A program made the translations under genes and the position numbers. From Physocladia obscura (taxonomy: Eukaryota > Chytridiomycota > Chytridiomycetes > Chytridiales > Chytriomycetaceae), in the NCBI GenBank assembly GCA_027596945.1, contig JADGJH010000812.1, positions 1 through 14,211 on the forward strand: a stretch of 14,211 bases of DNA. Direction: 5' to 3'. The number at the start of each line of letters is the position of its first letter. Within the stretch, counting starts at the first letter, position 1. Of the stretch, positions 7,549 through 14,211 are shown one piece after another. The notes beneath the pieces were generated by a model. The model had not been told where the DNA came from. It did not search any database and was given only the letters and a program-made list of their open reading frames with translations.

Positions 7549-9764
7549 CTACATCACACCTTGAGTACTGACAACAAACATTTCACCACCAGCCTTCAAA
7601 ACAGATACGCATCGTTCCTTCATGTACATAGACGCAGGCGTGACGGGAGACGAAAGAAGAAATGATTCGACCTTAACAGCACCAAGCTTCTCCCGTTGGG
7701 CTGGAGTAATAGTTACGCCATTGACCAAAATGTGCGTAACAGAACCAGTTGGAAAAACACAAACAGCATTGCGAATCATATCAACAATAAGTCCAGCGCT
7801 TTGGGAAGCTGTTACTTTGGAAGCATTTTGTTTAATTTCCAGAACTCCAACTGATTGCATGTGTTCAGCTGTAAAGAATGCCATTTGGACTTCAGCATAG
7901 TCGGAAGCAGCAGACCGAGACTTTTTGCGAGAAGATTTTGGAATTGAGGCAAAAGCGACATACTGTGGTAAGACAGACTCCGCAATACGGAATTCTTCAG
8001 CGGCCCACGATGTTTCAGCACTTTCGCGAATAGCTCCAACACACGAAAAATTAGCCGAAGAGCCACTGAGATTTTTGGGGACTGCAAATTGTGAGATGAA
8101 AGATTCTACAAAAATTGCTTTAGCATCAAGAAGTGAGGCACAGTAAGAATCAGAGACTTGAGAAACGGTATGCGAAGTTTTAGTTTCACCGAGACGATAA
8201 TGTGGGAGAGAGCAAGTGCGGCGACCGTCTTGAAACAGCTCAAATGGACGGTACTTTCCAGTTCGATATTTTCCACCCCCGCCACATTCAGTGCAGAAGC
8301 CATAAGTATCTCGGCAATCGGCACATACAACTTCGACGGAAAACTTTTCAGATTTGCAGGTAGATACAGATTTACCGGAACATAGCCGTTTGTTTTGTTC
8401 GTCAGATTCAGATTTAACAATTTGAACGCCGCCAGATCCGATGTGTAGTTGACAAACGTCACAGTGAACTGCTTTACCATCCTCGTTAACTTTACGAGCA
8501 CGTTTACGAGATTGAACGACAGTGAGATTTAACTCATTAATAGGCGAAGAAACAGAAGAAATCAGACAGTTATCACACGAGACTTCGAGAATATATCCAT
8601 CGGAGAACGATTGAGTTGAGCCACGAAGAACCATTGTTGCAACCGGAATACCGCACGATTTGCAGCTACAGGGATGTTCAATCGTCTGTTTGTTACCAAC
8701 AATCTTTGACAGGTAAACCGAAGAGACAGCCGTTTCCCTATTTCCTTTGGGGGTTGTCGAAGACAACGAGGGTGGCTTTGAGGAAACCGAAACAATAGCT
8801 GGAGTTGGAGATGAACCTGAGAAAATAGGTTGAGATTTAGGAAAGGATGGCATGACAAGAGTGTCAAGCCAGTTAACCGAATCTAAAGAAGAGATCCTTG
8901 GAGACGAAAACCCGTCAAAAGCCTTTGATGAAAAGACGCTGTTACTAGCTTGTGCCGAGCCAAAGTTGTTACTCAAGGCAGAAACCACGTCCATCGAGGC
9001 CCCAAACGGGGTGCCAAACGCAAAAACAGACATGAAGTCAGTTACAGTTGGTATTGCGTTGGCGTTAGAAGAATTAGAAGAACTAGAATAGCTGGTGAGA
9101 GACTGAGAACCATCGCCAGCCAATGATGCGGCGCTGTTAATAGCGACTGCCGAACCAAAAATTGGGCTCAAGGCAGCCGCCACGCCCATCAAGGCCGGAG
9201 CAGATGGGGTTCCAAAAGGCATTAGAGTCGAATCCAACACGGAATCGAGCTGTCCTTTTGGTGAACTGGAAGAGTTTGCTGGGTTATAACCGTTTGAAGA
9301 CATCGAAAACTTAAACGGTGCAAGTCCATAACTTAATATATGATGAGTAGGAACAGGTGGTAATTGCATAAACGGTGCTGACGATGCTTCAGATGGCGCA
9401 AAACGTTGACCGAAAGTTGAAAGGCTATCAAAGTCAAGTGCCGAAGACCGTCCAACTAAAAACCAAAGCAAAATTCATTAAATTCAATCAAAGATCATTA
9501 CAAGTACAAACCGGCAAATGCATGCTCATCAAAAAGACCAAGCTCCGGAGAGGATTCACATGGAGAATTTAGGGCCGGAAGCGAGGGCGACGGCGTGAAG
9601 GTGTTGTTATTGTTGCTGTTGTTGTTCGAGCTGATGTTGGCCAGCATTGCCATGAACGTCTCTGCCGAAGCAAAAGTTGAGGCAGTACTATGCTTTTCCA
9701 GTTTAACTCGAGTGTTTCTGTTGCTGCTGTTGCTGGCGTCGGCGGTGTTAGCATTGGCGTTCAT
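7549..9764 (-). CDS. Cys-cluster protein with Asn/Ser-rich N-terminus, probable nuclear regulator
   Basis: Exons are 9764-9512 and 9455-7549. The 56-bp intron 9511-9456 runs GTTTGT to TTTTTAG. The product is 719 aa. The first ATG follows an in-frame TGA with no other ATG between. Residues 1-330 are low in complexity, with an Asn run near 47-54 and two imperfect 32-residue repeats (165-196 and 231-262). Then come likely zinc ligands: C347, C349, C352 with C378-x2-C381; C416-x2-C419; C462-x2-C465; C472-x2-C475, followed by GGKYRTGKYRPFELF (478-492), C499 and H503. A basic patch SRKRARK (400-406) may be a nuclear signal. The RTGKYRP block after paired CxxC motifs recalls a conserved fungal family with an acetyltransferase-like (GNAT) C-terminus. 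The C-terminal 200 residues could be such a fold, but I see no decisive acetyl-CoA motif. Function unproven; the gene structure is good. Confidence 0.85.
8923..9216 (-). repeat. Two imperfect 32-codon repeats inside the Cys-cluster gene
   Basis: Positions 9216-9121 and 9018-8923 encode the same pattern: FGTP, then Ala and Met, Val, AxALS, xxFGSAxAxNS. The spacer between them is Ser/Asn-rich. The protein pattern is better kept than the DNA, pointing to an old internal duplication under some constraint. Confidence 0.75.
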
Positions 9765-10609
9765 TTTCAGGAGATTCTTTTGATGATTTCGTGGGCCAAA
9801 AGTTTTGTTTCAAGTGAAAATTTTCCGGAATCAGCTTTGAACTTTTGTTTCCGCTCCGCAAGGAATCCATCGACAAAGCATACGAAGCGAAAGCATCCAT
9901 TGATATCAAATAGAAATAAAAGCTTTTGATAAATATTTTTTTGAATCGACCTGTTCTATCATGTTTTGCCATATCAATTTTGTGCTGTGGCACGGCGAAA
10001 ACCCTCCTTTTTTTATAACATTTATGATTAAACAACTTTTTCCACAGACTTGTCTTAACCATTAAAACGTTTTCTCATGTGTCTAGAATAACAGATGCAG
10101 CTCTTTGATTTCTGAATATTAAGTCAAAATAGCTGTACTGGTGAAGCTATAAAAAGCGTAAGCAAAAGGATTGTCAAAGAACATCGGTTTACAAGTGAAT
10201 TATTATATTTAGTAGGGTTTACACACAAACTCAGTTCAACAGAGAAAGAAAGCAGGGGCCCCCTTTCAAGGATTTCGTTATTTTTTAACTTTTCCCTGTC
10301 TCCTTGCCTTAGTTCTTTGTTTTTGCATTAAACAGCACAGCTGCGTGGTTTCCTTTTGTCTGCCATTCTGCTGCAATTTTGCCTTTGTTCGTTTTGATTT
10401 CTTTCTTCTTTATTTGCTCTACCAATTTGTTTGTTTTTTTGGTTGTTGTTTGCAAATAAAACGGCGGTGGGGTGTCTCCCTCTGCCAAATCTGCCCTAAC
10501 TTCAAGTTAAGCGTTTTCGACTGGCGGGCTGACGATATGTATATTATTAATCATCATTGTGATTCTACGGCAGCTTCGATGCTTTTTGAAACAATTAACG
10601 TTGACACTA
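9765..10609. other. Spacer upstream of the Cys-cluster gene
   Basis: Probably holds the promoter and leader of the minus-strand gene starting at 9764. A 104-codon minus frame at 10062-9748 overlaps the gene start in another frame and is Lys/Phe-rich; I take it as chance. A pyrimidine-rich stretch (about 10265-10450) gives a CA-rich leader-like sequence on the minus strand, followed by a tiny ATG frame (MADKRKPRSCAV, then stop) near 10364, which could be a short exon. A GGGGCCCC palindrome lies near 10256. Confidence 0.4.
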
Positions 10610-10816
10610 GAGAGATTTTGCAAAATGGAATTCCTTGTGAGAATTCACTGTGAGACCATATGAATTTCCTTAAAACAAAGTTTGACAAAACAAATACCTA
10701 ATGCTTAAATGAAGAAGTCTGTTATAAGTATTTCTGATAAGGGTTTTGTTTCATTAAGAGGAAATCTAAGAACTTCATGTGGTCTCACAGTGAATTCTCA
10801 TTTTGCAAAATCTCTC
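10610..10816. mobile_element. Foldback MITE, copy 2 (207 bp)
   Basis: Same family and orientation as the copy at 6641-6857, with high similarity along the whole length, including the non-palindromic middle (for example ACAAATACCTAATGCTTAAA). The left arm begins GAGAGATTTTGCAAAATGGA. The right arm ends TTTTGCAAAATCTCTC but lacks about 12 bp (the CAAGGAATTCCC part) present in copy 1. Flanks are CACTA (10605-10609) and CACTG (10817-10821), a 5-bp target duplication with one mismatch. No coding capacity. Confidence 0.87.
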
Positions 10817-11650
10817 CACTGTTGTCAACAACTTTTTTCTCAGTTTTCAGAAAAAAAATTTGCTGTTGACCCTAAAATGTCTCAACAGTTTGGTTGACCT
10901 ATTGCAGAATAATAAGCAATGGTAGAGGGTGTGCACCTTGCGAAACAGAAAATGCCACACCGCGACTTACAATAACACTTTTTTGAGCTTGAAGACGGGC
11001 AGGATCTGCTGGAAAAGTTGACCAAAAGTATTGGACAACCACAATTTGAAACTGTTGATTGACCATGTCATGATATTGTGGGATTGAATTTATAATCTTT
11101 TTCACTCTCGTTATTTTTTTACGCGATATATTTAGTGGAACAAGTGTAGTTACTAGCCGGCAGTTTATATGTCGAGTCTTGGATTGACAACGCAACTGAC
11201 TGTCATTGAAGAATCATAGAATTCATTAAGAAAGTTCTGTCAGCCTTAAGTTTGGATGATGTTTCAACCCAAGAGGTCTTGGAGCGTCGCCTGTCAGACT
11301 TTTGGATTTACAATATTCATACAAATTAATTCACAAGTTTTTATATCTCTTGTTTTCTTTTTGACAGCTGAGAGTTTACTGATGTTGACTTTCAGATGTC
11401 AAGGTATCCTCAAAGAAATTTTAGACAGAGCAAAAGGTTTATGAGTAGTCATAACTGACTTGTTATCATATTACCGAACTGAGTAACCAAATTCAATTCT
11501 CTACTTTTCGAAGTGTCAAGGAATCATAGCAAATTTTTTTACAGTGCAAGTTCAGTCCACTTAATTTCAGCTACAAAGAATGAAGGGATACGAAAAGTTA
11601 TTCATGGAGGACACATACAACATTTCACCTTTACATATACATTAAATTGA
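10817..11650 (+). other. Exon-like fragments, gene structure unresolved
   Basis: Several short plus-strand stretches look coding but I cannot join them. At about 10987-11062, after a pyrimidine-rich TTTTTTGAG acceptor, the frame reads LEDGQDLLEKLTKSIGQPQF. At about 11205-11330, after an ACTGAC branch and GAAG acceptor, it reads EFIKKVLSALSLDDVSTQEV and continues LERRLSDFW, an amphipathic helix pair with a weak look of a DEK C-terminal domain. At about 11569-11645, after TTAATTTCAG, it reads LQRMKGYEKLFMEDTYNISP to a stop. A strong acceptor TTTCTTTTTGACAG sits near 11366. The minus strand also has an open 98-codon frame (11195-10899), partly interrupted by a perfect GTAAGT. One small multi-intron gene is plausible, but so is chance. 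Confidence 0.25.
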
Positions 11651-11941
11651 AGTACAAAACTTGCAAATCTGTAAAAAGCGGAATTTGTAATGGCTCTAAG
11701 TATCACATATAATAAGTACTTTGTTACTATATGCGTAAGTAAAATTCACTATTATTCACACTAATATCAAAAAACTCATTGTTGCTGTATCCAATGTCAG
11801 CTTAAAGTGATCGTTTTCTGCTTTTGTCAGAACAGGTTCAGAGTCTGTTTTGTCCTAAACAACAACATATAGCTACAAAAAAATATGACTCTTTATTGTT
11901 TCCGCGCAATTGCACACAAATTTTTCTTACATCTTTGTTCA
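11651..11941. other. AT-rich spacer, nothing recognised
   Basis: Short AT-rich stretch between the unresolved exon-like fragments and the stop codon of the minus-strand candidate gene. No open frame, repeat or RNA gene seen. Confidence 0.4.
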
Positions 11942-12455
11942 CTAATAGTTTTTATAAACATGATTATAAACGACCGTGTAATTGACAGACTGAGCTTCTT
12001 GGGCATTATTATGGCGACTAGTCTCGGAAGATAAAACGTTTGATGTTAAACTACCATCGTGAAATTTAGAGTAAAAGTATTCATAAAGCCGCAATTTTGT
12101 GGCACCACCGGCTTTAGCGTTAATTTTTTCATCAACTCGAAAGTGAGCGATCGTTGTCGCCGAGTAGATTGTGCGCTTGTGGTTAAAATGCATATAAATG
12201 TGGTATTGGCTGAAATCGGCAACAACCTGAATGACAATAAACTCAAACACCATCGGATACGTAACAAAAGCTTTTGTATCCGAAATCGTTTGCGTTCATA
12301 ACTGTAGTATGAGTTATTACAGAAACATTGTGGTATCCAGTGACATTATTGAGACCGCCGCTGTAGACGAGGCCGCTAGAAAAACTGAAGTTCCTGCTCA
12401 AAATCTGTTCTCTCGGTTTCAACAATCGCAGAATAAGAAATCGTTTTTGAAGCAT
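11942..12455 (-). CDS. Candidate small protein with mitochondrial-type presequence, one intron
   Basis: Two overlapping minus-strand open frames here are best joined by splicing. Exon 1 is 12455-12303 (51 codons, phase 0). The intron 12302-12227 (76 bp) runs GTTATG to TTCAG. Exon 2 is 12226-11942, giving 145 aa. The intron size and GTT-type donor match the better-supported genes in this window. An alternative 34-bp intron (12260-12227) also restores frame but is too short to be likely; a one-base error is a third option. The N-terminus is Arg/Leu-rich and free of acidic residues except one Glu (MLQKRFLILRLLKPREQILS), followed by RNFS and FSS, typical of a cleaved matrix-targeting signal. The mature part has alternating hydrophobic residues (YHIYMHF) and no family I recognise. 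The plus strand is also open here (12231-12503), so the strand is not certain. Confidence 0.4.
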
Positions 12456-13050
12456 TGTTGTGCCGTTAAAATCGACCCCATCGTGTCAAAACTGATGACA
12501 TGAAAATTTTGGGATTGAACCCCTAACCTCCGAGAAAAATTACGAAAGAAAAAGAAAAGCCATTGTTATTTGCGGGTTCGTTATTGACTATTAAAATCTC
12601 ACATCCATGAAATTATCTTCACATACAGAAACGTTTCTCACTCAATTGTCATTTTGGCCACATGACAAAATTTTTAAAAATTTAATTGTGCATTATTTTC
12701 GCAATTAAAATAAGTTGTGTTTGCTTTTTTGAACTGACTCATCTATCATTATATTAAACAGCACCGTTAATATCTGATGGAAAAATAGGGCTCATAACCC
12801 ATAATTATCATATTGTTGCAATCGAAAAAGAGAAACAAACAAAAAAGCGACAACAAGTCAAACGTTTTTTGATACTCTTAAAAATGCATATTGAGCCACC
12901 ACCGTGACGGTGCCGCATGTACTTTCCGAGCGAAATCTGTTTTTGCTGCGTCTACCAAGAAAAAAAATGCGAAAACTGAAAAGAAATGTCCACCGCAATC
13001 CTCTAAAAGCAGCCAATTAATCACGCAATTTTTTTATAACATAGGAAGGA
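12456..13050. other. Divergent spacer between two candidate genes
   Basis: AT-rich, with no open frame that I trust. It separates the minus-strand candidate starting at 12455 from the plus-strand candidate starting at 13051, so it may hold both promoters. A near-perfect acceptor (TTTTTATAACATAG, ending 13044) just before the ATG at 13051 suggests an upstream non-coding or coding exon. Confidence 0.4.
12900..12912. promoter_or_regulatory. GC-rich palindrome CACCGTGACGGTG in an AT-rich spacer
   Basis: A 13-base perfect palindrome about a central G (CACCGT-G-ACGGTG) standing out from AT-rich surroundings about 140 bp upstream of the ATG at 13051. It could be the binding site of a dimeric regulator. 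This is inference from symmetry and composition only. Confidence 0.3.
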
Positions 13051-13616
13051 ATGGATGAAGATACTTCAGAATCTAAAGGGACGCATAGAGTGGAGACGGC
13101 GTCCTATCAATTAGATGGTAAGTCGTCAAAACAACATAAGCAAAGAATCAAACATTCAAAATGTTCTCTTAACAGGACGAGTGTTGTGATGCTACAAGCA
13201 TCTTTGTATGAGGCAGGTTGCAACGGCGGCAGGTGAGAGGCGACTGGTCATCGCAACTCTCTTTGAACAAAAACAAACAACAGTGACAGTCGGGCCAAGC
13301 CACACCTCGGGCCTCATTCCCTCTAAATCACTTAACGCTCGGAAGCTTGCACCGGTTTTCGATGCGCCGCATGTGGTCGGAACCGCAAGTGAGTCAGTTC
13401 CCGCATTGCAAGAGCTCGACCCCAGTGCTACCAGCCACATCAGCACTCACAACTTCTTCTTCAGCCACATTCGACAAGCAAAGAGCTGAGCGCAAAAGAG
13501 CTTCGAAAAGGAAAAAAGGCTTGAAAAAGAGTTTCCTTGCCATTGGTGCAAGATTTGAAACAATAGTGATGATAATAATGATGATGCATATTTCAAGAAA
13601 CTACTTGTTGTATTAA
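13051..13616 (+). CDS. Candidate small basic protein, three exons
   Basis: The model is exons 13051-13117, 13233-13388 and 13465-13616 (124 aa). The donors are strong: GTAAGT at 13118 and GTGAGT at 13389. The second intron (13389-13464, 76 bp) ends TTCTTCTTCAG after a CTCAC branch. The first intron is less certain: the nearest acceptor (13175, 58 bp) leads to a stop after five codons, so I use the acceptor at 13232 (115 bp). Reading the first two exons gives MDEDTSESKGTHRVETASYQ, then LDGERRLVIATLFEQK and later IPSKSLNARKLAPVFDAP. The third gives TTFDKQRAERKRASKRKKGL, a strongly basic tail that suggests a nuclear or nucleolar, RNA-binding role. The last residues look less coding. An uninterrupted 93-codon frame (13208-13489) overlaps and is an alternative. 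Family not recognised. Confidence 0.5.
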
Positions 13617-13674
13617 CAAAACAAAATGAGCACAAAGTTCAAAAATTTGGCATGCTATTTTTGACCAAAAAAGA

Positions 13675-13716
13675 TTCATTACATCTTCCAACTGCTTCAC
13701 TACATCTTCCAACTGA
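13675..13716 (+). repeat. Two tandem 21-bp units
   Basis: TTCATTACATCTTCCAACTG plus C, followed directly by TTCACTACATCTTCCAACTG plus A: period 21, two mismatches. It lies in the 3' flank of the plus-strand candidate gene. Confidence 0.85.
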
Positions 13717-13797
13717 ACTATGTATTCTTCTTCTTCCTTTTTCTCCTATTTATTCTATTTCCACTTCTTCCACTCTTCTTCTTCTTCTGTTTCTTTG
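13717..13797 (+). repeat. Pyrimidine-rich CTT-type tract
   Basis: About 80 bases almost free of G on the plus strand, dominated by CTT and TTC triplets with short interruptions. It follows the tandem 21-bp units and may have grown by slippage. In RNA it would be a long U/C tract in or beyond a 3' UTR. Confidence 0.7.
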
Positions 13798-14211
13798 AAT
13801 AACACATTCCAATAAACCATCTATCATATTGTTGTGCTTGCAATGAATGTTTAAACAAAGTTCATTTGTGTTTTTCATACTTCTCCTTTAACAGTATTCA
13901 CTTAATTGGATGATTGCCCCATTAATTATAATATTGAAAATCAAATCAAATAATGCTGTATAATAAAACATAAAGTACATTAAGAATGCATTGATCAAAA
14001 CTCTATAAATAATGACTGTATTTCACATTGGTGAAAATAAACAGGCTGTTAGTTTGGAAATATTTTGCAGTGATACAAATACCTTTCTTTTTCTGAAATT
14101 AAACATTCATTGGTTTGGGTTCAAACTTGTATCGATAGTACACCATCAACTTGAGGCATCGTAAAATGCTTTTGAAGATGTGAAGCCACCATACACTACA
14201 CGAAATAAAAT
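13798..14211. other. AT-rich right-end spacer, nothing recognised
   Basis: Short ORFs only, several AATAAA-like motifs (for example near 13811 and 14036) and no repeat or RNA gene that I can support. Confidence 0.5.

Noticed and set aside
7622..9091. Long ORFs on the plus strand and in other minus frames over the Cys-cluster gene
   Set aside because: Overlap a gene with clear Cys motifs and a good splice; no motifs of their own.
9748..10062. 104-codon minus-strand frame overlapping the start of the Cys-cluster gene
   Set aside because: It is in a different frame from the gene, has no motif and lies in the likely promoter and leader.
10320..10380. Minus-strand MADKRKPRSCAV as the start of a Zn2Cys6 factor
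   Set aside because: A stop follows directly, and no splice route to a Cys-rich continuation was found.
10345..10653. 102-codon plus-strand frame
   Set aside because: It does not start with ATG, is Phe/Cys-rich from a T-rich tract and ends inside the MITE arm.
12500..12590. Possible minus-strand tRNA: GGTTCAATCCC matches the B-box consensus
   Set aside because: The T stem does not pair over five bases, no acceptable A box lies at the right distance and no acceptor stem can be formed.
14100..14140. GGTTCAAACTTG, another B-box-like match
   Set aside because: It lacks the CC end and has no tRNA fold around it.
1..14211. CRISPR arrays, bacterial operons, rRNA genes, retrotransposon polyproteins
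   Set aside because: No regularly spaced repeats, no Shine-Dalgarno-linked gene series, no rRNA-like conserved blocks and no reverse transcriptase or integrase motifs were seen.

Overview
The window looks like a piece of a compact eukaryotic genome, most likely a fungus and perhaps an early-diverging one. The reasons are short GT-AG introns (about 55 to 78 bp in the models I trust), genes on both strands with AT-rich spacers, no bacterial operon signals, and protein types typical of fungi: a DHHC palmitoyltransferase with a PaCCT-like tail, a small C2H2 regulator ending in a C2HC finger, and a Cys-rich regulator-like protein with a low-complexity N-terminus. Placement below 'fungus' is a guess.

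Layout. 1-832 is spacer. 833-2944 (minus) is a two-exon gene for a Ser-rich protein of about 682 aa and unknown function. It is divergently paired, across only 178 bp, with a plus-strand DHHC S-acyltransferase gene (3123-4101). The one intron of that gene splits the codon of the catalytic cysteine. After an empty AT-rich spacer, 4990-5291 holds a small two-exon candidate gene or fragment. 5760-6320 is a C2H2 zinc-finger gene whose 78-bp intron is a multiple of three and free of stops. 6432-7007 (minus) is an open frame cut in two by a 217-bp foldback MITE (6641-6857), and removing the element and one target-site copy rejoins the frame. 7549-9764 (minus) is a two-exon gene for a Cys-cluster protein of about 719 aa, with two perfect hairpins downstream of its stop. 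A second MITE of the same family lies at 10610-10816. 10817-11650 has scattered exon-like fragments I cannot assemble. 11942-12455 (minus) is a candidate spliced gene for a small protein with a mitochondrial-type presequence. 13051-13616 (plus) is a candidate three-exon gene for a small basic protein. The right end has a short tandem repeat, a pyrimidine tract and empty spacer.

The genes do not form an obvious pathway. The best leads are the MITE family (long imperfect inverted repeats, apparent 5-bp CAYTR target duplications) and the gene it interrupts, and two introns placed so that retention would inactivate or remodel the protein (DHHC catalytic Cys, first zinc finger). All gene models are hand-made from splice signals and reading frame and were not tested against RNA or databases.
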